In this document: positions 32,825-41,555 of the stretch, piece after piece | Position numbering within the stretch: position 1 is the stretch's first letter | How the letters are laid out: each line of letters starts with the position of its first letter | Assembly: GCF_000153725.1 (NCBI RefSeq) | Contig: NZ_DS022280.1 | Span: 48,958 to 112,957, forward strand | Direction of reading: 5' to 3' | Length of the DNA stretch: 64,000 nt | From: Salipiger bermudensis HTCC2601 | Lineage (GTDB): Bacteria; Pseudomonadota; Alphaproteobacteria; Rhodobacterales; Rhodobacteraceae | Made by a program: the position numbers and the translations under genes | Notes under the pieces: model-generated | The model's input: only the letters and a program-made list of their open reading frames with translations | What the model was told of the DNA's origin: nothing | Database searches by the model: none

Positions 32825-34702
32825 ATGGCGAGGCGATCAAAGAAAGTGGCCTATCCTTGCGCTCTTCGAGGCTCGTTTGCGGCCGCTGTCGCGCTTCTGC
32901 TCTGCGCCGCCCCGGCGCAGGCGGAGCGGGAGGCGGGAGTCGTTGCCTCGACACTCGAGGACCGCTTTTCGCCGGCGCTGCTCAGCCCTCTCGAGGTGAT
33001 CAATCCGCCGCCGCTCTATCTGGAGCGGCGCGAGATATTGCCGTTTCTTGAGGAGCGCCGCACGCTGATGCGCAAGCTGCGCGACGCCGGTGACCACAAG
33101 CCGGCGCAGGCCCGCGCGCTGACCGATCTGGCCGAATTCTACTTTGCACACGGGCTCGCGTCCGAAGGGCTGTCGGTGCTTGGAGGGGTACAGGGGCCGG
33201 GGCTGCCGCTGGCCCACGAGTTGCGCGCCAGCGCCTTCGAGCTGGCCCTCGGGCTGATCGACCCGCTCGACCGGCCCCTGAGCGAGCGCGCGCGGTCGCT
33301 GCTCGAGCCGGGCCACGGCGAATGGGCGGACCAGCCCCTGTTTCTTGTGCTGAATCATGTGCGTGAGGGCCGCTGCGAGGAGACAGGTGCGCTGCTCGAT
33401 GCCGCGGTGACCCGTCTGGCGCGGTTCTCGAAGCCGGTGCAGGAGCGGGTTCTGCCCGGGCTGCTCGAATGCGCCATCGAGACGCGCCAATGGCGGCTCG
33501 CCCGGGACCTTGCCGCGGCGTTCGAGGCCTATCCCTCGCTCAAGCGCGGGTCGGCCTATCACTTCCTGCTGGGCCGCGTTGCAGAGGCCGGGGATGCGCC
33601 GCTCGCCGCGTTTGACAGCTACGTGCAGGCGCAGGGTGAGAGCGACCTCTGGGCCCATCGGGCGCGCAGGGCGCTTGTCGACCTCGGGCTCGAACACGAC
33701 GCTCTCGCGCCGGAAGAGGCGGTCGAGCTGCTGGCGCAGGAGGCCGAGATGTGGCGCGGGGGCGAGGATGGAGCGCGGACGCTGCGGGATCTCGCGTCGC
33801 TGCAACTCATCGCCGAGGATGCCGCGAGCGCGGTCGAAACCTACGGGCGGATCATCGTGCGCCACCCCGAGAGCCCCGAAGCGCTTGAAGCGCGGCAGAA
33901 GGCGCGGGTGCTGATAGACGAGCTTTACCGCAAGGGCGCCTCGCGTGAGATCTCGCTCGGGCGCTACATGGCCAACCACGAGCGCATCGCGCCGTTCTTC
34001 CGCTTCAACGCCGATTTCGCGGAAGCGGCCGAGCTGCTTGCCGACACCTTTCTGAAGGCCGGAGCGACGACGATGGCGGCACGCGAATACGCCACCATTC
34101 ATGACTATCTCACCGCCGGGCAGGACCTCGGCATCAGCGAGCCGGGCGAGGGGCATCTCGAGCGCCTCAAGGTGAAAGAGGCCGAGGCGCTGGCGGCTGG
34201 CGGGCAATGGGAGACCCTTGGCGCGCTCCTGGCGCAGCCGCTGGCACCGGCCGATGCCGCGCTGCGCGAGCGCTACGACATGGTGTCAGCGCGCTACCTG
34301 GAGCAGGCTGGCCGGGTGAGCGAGCTTTTTGGCGCCAATGGCGACGCGGCCCCTGAGCAGGTTCTGCGCCTGCGGGCGCAGGCCCGCTTCGACGAGGGAG
34401 ACTGGCCCGAGGCCGTCGCCGCCTATGGCCGGCTGCACGACCGGCTCGGCGATGAGATGCCGCTTCCGGACAGCATCCGCTACCTGCTCGCGGCGCATCG
34501 CAGCGACGACATGGCGCAGACCGCCGACATCGCGCGCGCCTTTCCGGCGCTGACAGAACTGCCCGCCTGGGAAGACATTCTGCGCAGCCTCACGCAGGCC
34601 GCGCCGGACCTGCTGCCGCTGCGCGAAGAGACTGCCCGGGCAAGGATCGACGGTGCGACGGAGATGCTCGAAACCTTGCCGGGATCAGAGCAACTCAACT
34701 AG
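32825..34702 (+). CDS. Exported helical-repeat protein of unknown function
   Basis: A 625-residue protein with a signal peptide (AAVALLLCAAPAQA) and an almost entirely helical body built of TPR/Sel1-like pairs. Examples are ARALTDLAEFYFAHGLASEG near residue 95 and DAASAVETYGRIIVRHPESP near 335. This fits a periplasmic scaffold that binds other proteins. It lies between the divergent flgF operon and flgE. A box resembling CAAGGATA (CTAGGATAA) occurs 14 bases before its ATG. I do not recognise the family; a role in basal body or hook assembly is inferred from location only. Confidence 0.75.
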   Translation: MARRSKKVAYPCALRGSFAAAVALLLCAAPAQAEREAGVVASTLEDRFSPALLSPLEVINPPPLYLERREILPFLEERRTLMRKLRDAGDHKPAQARALTDLAEFYFAHGLASEGLSVLGGVQGPGLPLAHELRASAFELALGLIDPLDRPLSERARSLLEPGHGEWADQPLFLVLNHVREGRCEETGALLDAAVTRLARFSKPVQERVLPGLLECAIETRQWRLARDLAAAFEAYPSLKRGSAYHFLLGRVAEAGDAPLAAFDSYVQAQGESDLWAHRARRALVDLGLEHDALAPEEAVELLAQEAEMWRGGEDGARTLRDLASLQLIAEDAASAVETYGRIIVRHPESPEALEARQKARVLIDELYRKGASREISLGRYMANHERIAPFFRFNADFAEAAELLADTFLKAGATTMAAREYATIHDYLTAGQDLGISEPGEGHLERLKVKEAEALAAGGQWETLGALLAQPLAPADAALRERYDMVSARYLEQAGRVSELFGANGDAAPEQVLRLRAQARFDEGDWPEAVAAYGRLHDRLGDEMPLPDSIRYLLAAHRSDDMAQTADIARAFPALTELPAWEDILRSLTQAAPDLLPLREETARARIDGATEMLETLPGSEQLN

Positions 34703-34842
34703 CTTGCTTCGCAAGACCAAATTCTGGCAAGATTCGCGTAAAAATTGCCAAGCAAACAGATCTTTAAACATGGTGTAACCGAGATCTGGTATTTGGTTAA
34801 CGAACGGTGAGGTATCACCGATACAAAAAAGGCGAGGCGGAC
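34703..34842. promoter_or_regulatory. flgE operon upstream region with inverted repeats
   Basis: Two symmetric elements are visible: CTTGC-TTC-GCAAG (34703-34715), and TGGCAA (34725-34730) paired with TTGCCA (34745-34750), centres 20 bases apart. TTAA-N7-GTAAC (34764-34779) is one mismatch from the CtrA pattern TTAA-N7-TTAAC. Which protein binds is unknown. Confidence 0.35.
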
Positions 34843-36144
34843 ATGAGCATTTCCAACGCGATGGCATCCGGGGTCAGCGGCCTGATGGCGAACTCCAAGG
34901 CTGTCGAAAAGATCTCTTACAACATCGCGAACGCGGACACGGTTGGCTATCGGCGCAGCTTCTCGCAGATGGTCACCTCCGGCTCGACCTCGGCTTCCGG
35001 CAGCTTCTCGACCGGAGTCGCCACGGAAGTGACGCACTCGAACACGGCCGAAGGCAGCTTCATGGACACGTCGGTCAATTCGAACCTGACGATCACCGGA
35101 AGCGGCTTCTTCGTGGTCAATTCGAACATCGACGCATCCTATACCGCCGGCAACATGTTCACCCGGGTGGGCAGCTTCGAACCCGATGAAGACGGCAATC
35201 TCGTCAATGCAGCCGGCCTCTACCTGATGGGCTTCGGCTACGGCGATGACGGCACCCTCGGCGCCGTCGACCGCGCCAGCTTCAACGACCTCGAGCCGGT
35301 GAACATCGCCAACCAGACGATCAGCGGCACGGCGACGACCGCTGTTTCAATCTCGGGCAACCTGCCGTCGCAGGAGACCGGCCTCGACACGCCCGGCGAC
35401 GCCTTCGTCACCTCGGCGGAGTATTTCAACGCGCTTGGCGAGTCCGAGCGGCTCACGCTGTCCTTCCAGCCCTCCGTCAACGATGACGAGTGGGTGGTGA
35501 CGGTCTCGGATGCGACGACCGAGTATGGCACCGTGACGATGAGCTTCAACGACACCGGCGAAAATGCCGGTGCGCCGGCAGCTTATGGCGATGTCACCGT
35601 CACCGCCGCCGCACCCGCGGGTTTTGCCTTCGACCCGGCCACGGGCGAGATGACCCTGACGATCGACAACGGCACCGAGCCGCAGGTCGTCACCATGGCG
35701 CTCGGCGCGCCCGGCAGCTTCGAGGGGCTGACCCAGTTCTCGGGCGACTACACCCCGATGACGGTCAGGCCCAACGGCAGCGAGAGCGGCACGCTGACCC
35801 GGGTCGAGTTCGACGAGTTCGGCGATGTCTGGGGCGTGTTCGACAACGGCACCCGCAAGGCGCTCTATTCGATCCCGCTGGCGACCTTCGCCAACCCCAA
35901 CGGACTCGAGACCAGCAACAACTCGACCTTCCACACGTCGAACACCTCGGGCAGCTACTACCTTGGCCAGCCCGGCACCGGCGAAACCGGCACGATGACC
36001 TCTGGCGGGGTGGAGTCGGCCAATGTCGACATCGCCGAAGAGCTCACCAGCCTGATCCAGCGTCAGCGCGCCTACTCCTCGAACGCCAAGATCATCACCA
36101 CGGCGGACGAGATGCTGAACGAGACCGTGAACCTCAAGCGCTGA
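34843..36144 (+). CDS. flgE: Flagellar hook protein FlgE
   Basis: A 433-residue hook subunit. It opens with MSISNAMASGVSGLMANSKA and YNIANADTVGYRRSFSQMV, has a central D2 region, and ends with LTSLIQRQRAYSSNAKIITT, the usual axial terminal helix. The ATG at 34843 is chosen because it begins the conserved N-terminus. First gene of a flgE-flgK-flgL run; 29 bases separate it from flgK. Confidence 0.95.
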   Translation: MSISNAMASGVSGLMANSKAVEKISYNIANADTVGYRRSFSQMVTSGSTSASGSFSTGVATEVTHSNTAEGSFMDTSVNSNLTITGSGFFVVNSNIDASYTAGNMFTRVGSFEPDEDGNLVNAAGLYLMGFGYGDDGTLGAVDRASFNDLEPVNIANQTISGTATTAVSISGNLPSQETGLDTPGDAFVTSAEYFNALGESERLTLSFQPSVNDDEWVVTVSDATTEYGTVTMSFNDTGENAGAPAAYGDVTVTAAAPAGFAFDPATGEMTLTIDNGTEPQVVTMALGAPGSFEGLTQFSGDYTPMTVRPNGSESGTLTRVEFDEFGDVWGVFDNGTRKALYSIPLATFANPNGLETSNNSTFHTSNTSGSYYLGQPGTGETGTMTSGGVESANVDIAEELTSLIQRQRAYSSNAKIITTADEMLNETVNLKR

Positions 36145-36173
36145 TCGGCGTGGTCGCCGGATAGGAATACGAC

Positions 36174-37586
36174 ATGAGCCTGATCACCGCCCTGAACGCG
36201 GCGCGCAGCGGGATGAGCACCAGCTCCCGCTGGGCAGAAACCGTTTCGACCAACATCGCCAACGCCAACAATGCCAGCTACGCGCGGCGCGAGACCCAGG
36301 TCACCACCAACGTCCAGGGTGCGGCGCAGGTGAGCGAGATCACCCGCGCCGTCGATGGCGCGCTTGACGCGATGTATCGCGGCGAAGTCGGACGCACGGC
36401 AAAGCAGGATGCCATCGCGGCAGGGCTTGAGAGCTACACCTCTCTGCTTGGCGACACCGAAAGCACCGACACCGTGCTGACCCGGCTGACCGATTTCCAG
36501 AGTTCGCTCGGGCTGCTGGCGGTCTCTCCCGCCGACACCGCGCTGCAGCGGGCGACGGTCGGCGATGCGCAGGAACTGACGCAGGCGCTGAACCGTGCCG
36601 GCGCCAATCTCGATGCGGCGCTCGACAGGGCAGGGGATGGCATCTCGTCCGACGTGGCGGCGGTGAACAGCACGCTCGAGAAGATCGCCGGGCTGAGCGA
36701 ACGGCTCGCCGGTCAGGGCCAGTCCGCCGACGCACGGCTTGCACTGCAGGACGAGCTGGGCGCCGAGCTCGACGCGTTGTCCGAATACATCGATTTCACC
36801 ACCCGCACCGACAGCAAGGGCCGCATCGAGATCTTCACCGGCGGCGGCACTGCGCTGATCACGGGGGGCGAGGCGGAGACCCTGAGCTTCGACACCGACA
36901 CCGGCATCCTGACCGCGGGCGAGATCGAGATCACGCCCGGCGTCGCCGGCAAGCGCGGCATCTCGGAGGGTTCTCTTTCGGGCAAGATCGAGCTGGTCAC
37001 CACCGTGTTGCCCGAGATGCGGTCCCAGCTCGACGAGGTGGCGCGGGCGCTGATCGACGGCATGGTCGCGGCAGATGCCAGCCTTGCCGCCGGTGAGGCC
37101 GGCCTCTTCACCGACAACGGCGCGGCGCTCTCGGATCCGTTCGAGCCGGGGCTGGCCAGCCGCATCTCGGTGAATGATGCCGTGGTGCCGGAGAGTGGCG
37201 GCTCGCTCTGGCGCATTCGCGACGGGCTTGGGGCCGATGCGCCCGGCCCTGCCGGCGACAATACGCAGGTCACGGCCTTCCTCGATACGCTCGATGGCGC
37301 GATGAATTTCGACGAGAGCCTCGGGCTCGGCGACAACATGAGCCTGTCGAGCTACATCTCGACGCTGATCGCCAGTCAGAACACCACCCGCGCCAGCGCC
37401 GAGACCTCGGCCGAGAGCCTCGCGGCGGGCGCCATCGCCGTGCAGAGCTCGCGACTGTCCTTCATGGGCGTGAATGTCGATGACGAGCTGCAGCAGCTTG
37501 CGGCCATCCAGCAATCCTACAATGCCAACGCGCAGACCCTGTCGGTCGTCTCCGAGATGCTCGACACCCTGCTCAGCGCGATCTGA
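36174..37586 (+). CDS. flgK: Hook-filament junction protein FlgK
   Basis: A 470-residue junction protein starting MSLITALNAARSGMSTSSRW and NIANANNASYARRETQVTT, ending with ELQQLAAIQQSYNANAQTLS. The mid region includes LTRLTDFQSSLGLLAVSP, the typical HAP1 segment. Exported via the type III route and capped onto the hook before filament growth. It precedes flgL. Confidence 0.95.
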   Translation: MSLITALNAARSGMSTSSRWAETVSTNIANANNASYARRETQVTTNVQGAAQVSEITRAVDGALDAMYRGEVGRTAKQDAIAAGLESYTSLLGDTESTDTVLTRLTDFQSSLGLLAVSPADTALQRATVGDAQELTQALNRAGANLDAALDRAGDGISSDVAAVNSTLEKIAGLSERLAGQGQSADARLALQDELGAELDALSEYIDFTTRTDSKGRIEIFTGGGTALITGGEAETLSFDTDTGILTAGEIEITPGVAGKRGISEGSLSGKIELVTTVLPEMRSQLDEVARALIDGMVAADASLAAGEAGLFTDNGAALSDPFEPGLASRISVNDAVVPESGGSLWRIRDGLGADAPGPAGDNTQVTAFLDTLDGAMNFDESLGLGDNMSLSSYISTLIASQNTTRASAETSAESLAAGAIAVQSSRLSFMGVNVDDELQQLAAIQQSYNANAQTLSVVSEMLDTLLSAI

Positions 37587-37600
37587 CCCCGGAGCTCACG

Positions 37601-38662
37601 ATGATCGGTTTCACCCGTGCCCCCTCGACGCTCTACAGCAACCTTCTGCGGCGCAATGCCAATGCCGAGATGCAGACCCAGCTCGCCAAGGCCGAGCAGG
37701 AGTTGGCGAGCGGCGTCAAGAGCGACATCTACAAATCCCTCGGCCCGAGCGCCTCGGAGGCGCTGAACCTGAACGCCTCGCTCGAACGCGACGAGGCGCA
37801 GATCGCCGCCAACACGCTTCTCGGCGGCCGGCTCGATACCATGAGCGGCGCGCTCGGTTCGATGGGTGAAGCCATTCAGAGGACACTGGATCTGTCGATC
37901 GCCAATGCCGGCACGAACGGGGGCACCGCTGCCGGGATCCAGACCGAGGCGCAGGCGTCTCTGGACTCTTTGCTTTCGATGGCGAACGTCAATTACGGCG
38001 GCATCCCGCTGTTCGCCGGCCCGAGCGACGGAACCTCCGCGATCCAGGACTATGACAGCGCGCGTGCAGATACCGGGCTGACCCCGAAGGCGGTGATCGA
38101 CGGCATTCTCGCCGGTGGTCTCGACACTGCCGCCGATGCCGAAGCGCGCATCGCCGAGCTCGACGCGATCTTCGACAACACCGCCGCCGATCCGGATCAG
38201 ACCTTTGACGGGCTGTTCTTCACCGGCGCGACCGGGACGGCGCCAATGTCGGTGGGCATCGGTGACGGCATCACGGTGACCTACGGCGTGCAGGCCAATG
38301 ACGAGGCGTTCCGGCAGGTGTTCCAGGGGCTGTCGATGCTGGCCGCGACCGATGTTGCAAAGATCGACGATCCCGCCGCCTACGAGACCTGGATTTCGAC
38401 CGCCAACGATCGCCTCAGTGCGGGGCTCGCGGGACTGCTCGACAGCCGGATGAAGCTCGACACCGCCTCTGCACGGATCGACGAGGCCAATACCCGCATG
38501 GAAGACCGGGCCAATCTCTACAAGAACCGGGTGGCGGAGATGGTCGAGGTCGACAGCTACGAGGCGGCGACCACGATCACCGCGCTCGAGACCCAGCTTC
38601 AGGCCAGCTACGCGGCCACCGCCCGGCTGTCACAGCTGAGCTTTCTGAACTTCATGCGCTGA
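37601..38662 (+). CDS. flgL: Hook-filament junction protein FlgL
   Basis: A 353-residue HAP3-type protein. The N-terminal QLAKAEQELASGVKSDIYKS resembles the flagellin N-terminal helix with the shared pattern of FlgL. The C-terminal NTRMEDRANLYKNRVAEMVE and ITALETQLQASYAATARLSQ complete the coiled segments. Its last 33 bases overlap the 3' end of the convergent CtrA-like gene, an unusually tight arrangement. Confidence 0.92.
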   Translation: MIGFTRAPSTLYSNLLRRNANAEMQTQLAKAEQELASGVKSDIYKSLGPSASEALNLNASLERDEAQIAANTLLGGRLDTMSGALGSMGEAIQRTLDLSIANAGTNGGTAAGIQTEAQASLDSLLSMANVNYGGIPLFAGPSDGTSAIQDYDSARADTGLTPKAVIDGILAGGLDTAADAEARIAELDAIFDNTAADPDQTFDGLFFTGATGTAPMSVGIGDGITVTYGVQANDEAFRQVFQGLSMLAATDVAKIDDPAAYETWISTANDRLSAGLAGLLDSRMKLDTASARIDEANTRMEDRANLYKNRVAEMVEVDSYEAATTITALETQLQASYAATARLSQLSFLNFMR

Positions 38663-39406
38663 TCCCGAACCGGCGGCAACGCGGAGGCGCGCGGGACGAT
38701 CCTGCGCGGTCTCCGCCTCGCTTTCCGGCGAGAGCTTGTAGCCGCGCCCGCGAATGGTGCGGATATGCGGGTCGCCCAAGGGGGACATCTCTTCGATCTT
38801 CTTGCGGATGCGGCAGATGTAGACGTCGATCACCTTGTCGAAGGGCTGGTCCTGCGCCATGCCGTAGACCGCATCGTAGATCACCGATTTCGACACCACC
38901 CGCGGCGCCGCCAGCGCGATCTGCTGGAAGATCGCCAATTCGCGCTGCGACAGCTTCATCGGCTGGCCGCCGACATCGGGGTCGCGGCCGTCGAAATAGG
39001 CAGTGATGTCGCCGATCCGCAGGGTGCCCGCGGCGTGACCGTGAAAGCGCCGGGTGATGGCGTTGACGCGGCTGCGCAGCTCGAGCCCGGTCACCGGCCC
39101 GACGATATCGTCATCGGCTCCCGCATCGAGCGCGTCCATCGCCGCTTCGGGGTCGCGCGCCACGCGCAGCACAAGGATCGGATTGCGGCACCCGGACCGG
39201 CGCAGGCGCGAGATATGCTCCACCAGACGCGGATGCTCGGCCAGCAGCACCGGCCGGTCGGCGTAGCCATCCGCTCCGAGCAGGTCCAGCTCGCGGTCGA
39301 ACAGGTCGTCGTTCACCGCCACTGGGTCCCACTGGGCCTCGTCCAGCCTGATCAGCAGGCCCTTGAATGCGTTGGGCCGCGGCTCGTAAAGATAGATATG
39401 CACCAC
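38630..39406 (-). CDS. CtrA-like OmpR-family regulator without canonical phospho-Asp
   Basis: A 258-residue regulator. The C-terminal winged helix (LSQRELAIFQQIALAAPRVV, DKVIDVYICRIRKKIEEMSP, IRTIRGRGYKLSPE) and the preceding RVNAITRRFHGHAAGTLRIG link are CtrA-like. The receiver-like N-terminus lacks a convincing phosphorylation site: the strand reads RPVLLAEHPRLVEH where CtrA has LLDLNLP. It probably controls the flagellar genes around it. It is divergent from flgI and overlaps the flgL end by 33 bases. Confidence 0.85.
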   Translation of the reverse strand: MVHIYLYEPRPNAFKGLLIRLDEAQWDPVAVNDDLFDRELDLLGADGYADRPVLLAEHPRLVEHISRLRRSGCRNPILVLRVARDPEAAMDALDAGADDDIVGPVTGLELRSRVNAITRRFHGHAAGTLRIGDITAYFDGRDPDVGGQPMKLSQRELAIFQQIALAAPRVVSKSVIYDAVYGMAQDQPFDKVIDVYICRIRKKIEEMSPLGDPHIRTIRGRGYKLSPESEAETAQDRPARLRVAAGSGSAHEVQKAQL

Positions 39407-39480
39407 GCACTCCCGATGGGCCTTCGGATCTTGTTATCCATGAGCGGATGCAACGATCATGCTTTGTTAAAGCCCGGTGG

Positions 39481-39525
39481 TCAAGCATAAGACAAGGATA
39501 GTATGGATATCCATGATTTAATCAT
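39481..39525. promoter_or_regulatory. flgI / regulator divergent control region
   Basis: This region carries TCAAGCATAA and CAAGGATAG (39493-39501), nearly identical to the 21321-21336 region. They are followed by the perfect 12-base palindrome ATGGATATCCAT (39503-39514) and the overlapping inverted repeat ATGAT-TTA-ATCAT (39513-39525). The divergent CtrA-like gene suggests autoregulation, but this is inference. Confidence 0.4.
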
Positions 39526-39588
39526 TGCTGACATCTCCTTTTCCATGTTTAATCTTGAGGCAACGGAAACCGATCCAACCGGAAGACC

Positions 39589-40701
39589 ATGCGGATTGCA
39601 GCCTGCCTCTTAGCGCTGATCGGCGCGCTCAGCCTTGCCCTGCCGGCGTTGGCCGATGTTCGGATCAAGGACATCGCCACCTTCGAGGGCGTGCGTGAGA
39701 ACCAGCTTGTCGGCTACGGCCTTGTCGTCGGTCTCAACGGCACCGGCGACAGCCTGCGCAACTCGCCCTTCACCGAGAAGAGCATCGAGGCGATGCTCGA
39801 GCGTCTCGGGGTCGGAAATCTGTCCGATGACAACATCAAGACAACCAACACCGCCGCGGTGATGGTCACCGCCATGCTGCCGCCCTTCGCGCGGCTTGGC
39901 TCGACCATCGACGTGGTGGTGTCCTCGCTGGGCGATGCCACCTCGCTGCGCGGCGGCACGCTGATCGTCACGCCGCTGACCGGCGCCGATGGCGAGGTCT
40001 ATGCGGTGGCGCAGGGCCCGATCGCGGTGGCTGGCTTCTCGGCCACCGGCGTTGCCGCGTCGATTACCGAGGGCGTGCCCACGGTGGCCCGGATCGAGAA
40101 CGGGGCCACGGTCGAGAACGAGGTCGATTTCCAGCTCTCCTCGCTGAACTCGGTGCGCATCACGCTCCGCAATCCGGACTTCACCACCGCCGTGCGCATG
40201 TCGGACGCGATCAACGACCGGCTTGGCGGCAATTCCTCACGCGTGCTGGACTCGGGCACGGTCGAGCTTGCCATCCAAGGCGCGGGCAAGGGCGATGTGC
40301 CCGGGGTGCTGTCGGAGGTCGAGAACCTGCGGCTGGAGCCGGACAGCATCGCCAAGGTCGTGGTCGATGCCAAGACCGGCACCATCGTGATCGGCGCGAA
40401 CGTGCGCATCGACCGGGTGGCGGTCAGCCAGGGCGGGCTGACGGTGATGGTGCGCGAGGACCCGGTGGTCAGCCAGCCCAACCCGATCACCATCGGCGGC
40501 ACGACCGTGGTGGTGCCGCGCACCACCGTGGGTGTCGAGGAGCAGGAAGCGCATTTCACCATTCTCGAAGGCGCCGACGTGAGCCTGCAACGGCTCGTCG
40601 ATGCGCTCAACGCCATCGGGCTGAGCGCCATGCAGACGATCTCGATCCTGCAGGCGATCAAGGCCGCAGGCGCCCTGCACGCCGATCTGGAAATCATCTG
40701 A
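39589..40701 (+). CDS. flgI: Flagellar P-ring protein FlgI
   Basis: A 370-residue periplasmic ring protein with a signal peptide (MRIAACLLALIGALSLALPALA). Conserved blocks are RIKDIATFEGVRENQLVGYG, LVVGLNGTGDSLRNSPFTEK and the C-terminal LVDALNAIGLSAMQTISILQ. It starts a short operon with the flgJ-type and flgN-like genes, 11 bases before the next gene. Confidence 0.97.
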   Translation: MRIAACLLALIGALSLALPALADVRIKDIATFEGVRENQLVGYGLVVGLNGTGDSLRNSPFTEKSIEAMLERLGVGNLSDDNIKTTNTAAVMVTAMLPPFARLGSTIDVVVSSLGDATSLRGGTLIVTPLTGADGEVYAVAQGPIAVAGFSATGVAASITEGVPTVARIENGATVENEVDFQLSSLNSVRITLRNPDFTTAVRMSDAINDRLGGNSSRVLDSGTVELAIQGAGKGDVPGVLSEVENLRLEPDSIAKVVVDAKTGTIVIGANVRIDRVAVSQGGLTVMVREDPVVSQPNPITIGGTTVVVPRTTVGVEEQEAHFTILEGADVSLQRLVDALNAIGLSAMQTISILQAIKAAGALHADLEII

Positions 40702-40712
40702 GGAGCCGCGCG

Positions 40713-41024
40713 ATGAACGTGAGCACGAACATGGCCGCGCTTCAGGTCACCGGCGCCCAGGTCGCCCAGCCCGGCGCCGCGGCGCCCGATGCGCCGAACA
40801 GCGCGATCAAGGAATTCGAGGCGATGTTCCTCACCCAGATGGTCGACGAGATGCTCAAGCAGGTCGAGATCGGTGATTTCGGCGGCGGGCAGGCCGAAGA
40901 GAACTGGCGCTTTTTCCTTGCCGAGGCGTTCAGCCGCGAGATCGTCGACCAGGGCGGGGCCGGGCTCTCGGCCAGCCTCGAACGGGCGCTGTCCGCCTAT
41001 AGCCAGACCCGAGAGATGGAGTGA
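40713..41024 (+). CDS. flgJ: FlgJ-type rod-binding protein (short form without hydrolase domain)
   Basis: A 103-residue protein consisting only of the rod-capping domain: AIKEFEAMFLTQMVDEMLKQ, then GGGQAEENWRFFLAEAFSRE. Enterobacterial FlgJ carries a C-terminal peptidoglycan hydrolase; alphaproteobacterial forms usually lack it, and the SltF-like gene at 12301 could supply that activity. Between flgI and the flgN-like gene. Confidence 0.87.
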   Translation: MNVSTNMAALQVTGAQVAQPGAAAPDAPNSAIKEFEAMFLTQMVDEMLKQVEIGDFGGGQAEENWRFFLAEAFSREIVDQGGAGLSASLERALSAYSQTREME

Positions 41025-41029
41025 CGCCG

Positions 41030-41440
41030 ATGTCCGAGATGACCCATGTCGAGGCCGCGCAGCTGATCGACCGGCTGGCCCGGCTGCTACGGGACGAGAT
41101 TGCCGCCATCGGGCAGGGCCAATTGGCGCGTGTCGAAGAGCTCTATCCCCGCAAAACCGAGCTTCTTGGCGAAATTGAGACGGCATTTGGATCCGCGGAA
41201 AAATATCTCGGGCGTGACGACCCGCAGAGCCAGAAACTGCGCAAGAAACTCGACGATCTGCGCGATCTTATCCACACCGATCTGGCGCTTTTGAAGCGAA
41301 TGACCCAAGCCACAGGGGATGTTGCGCGGGAAATTGAAAGAATCCGGGATCGTCAAAGCCTTCGCGGCCTCTATGATCGTGACGGCACACCCAAGGAAGG
41401 ACCTGTGACTCCCTCGCAACGGTTCGACAAGTCGATCTAA
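41030..41440 (+). CDS. FlgN-like flagellar export chaperone
   Basis: A 136-residue helical protein (HVEAAQLIDRLARLLRDEIA, then LKRMTQATGDVAREIERIRD) with the size and coiled-coil pattern of FlgN, which carries FlgK and FlgL to the export gate. The similarity is structural rather than motif-based. It begins five bases after the flgJ stop, at ATG 41030; a GTG nine bases earlier is an alternative. It precedes the flagellin genes. Confidence 0.7.
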   Translation: MSEMTHVEAAQLIDRLARLLRDEIAAIGQGQLARVEELYPRKTELLGEIETAFGSAEKYLGRDDPQSQKLRKKLDDLRDLIHTDLALLKRMTQATGDVAREIERIRDRQSLRGLYDRDGTPKEGPVTPSQRFDKSI

Positions 41441-41506
41441 ATCGACAGAACCAAAATTTTACACTGTTTCGATTTCGCGTGTTACGCCTGCGATACGGCA
41501 GGACCG

Positions 41507-41555
41507 TTTTCGTCAGAAAGACGAAGGACAACGATAGAAATCGGAGCAGAAAATA
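41507..41555 (+). promoter_or_regulatory. Structured 5' leader of flagellin 1
   Basis: Stem TTCGTC / GACGAA around AGAAA (41509-41525), followed by a second small stem CGAT-AGAA-ATCG (41532-41543) that ends on the ribosome-binding GGAG (41543-41546). The same order of elements precedes flagellin 2, with a paired base change in the first stem. FlbT/FlaF-type factors act on flagellin leaders in Caulobacter, and both genes lie downstream here. Confidence 0.55.

Noticed and set aside
34703-34715. CTTGC-TTC-GCAAG hairpin as a terminator
   Set aside because: The stem is short and no T-run follows; listed only as part of the flgE control region.
34725-34750. Sigma-54 promoter upstream of flgE
   Set aside because: TGGCAA is present but the GG-N10-GC spacing of the -24/-12 elements is not met.
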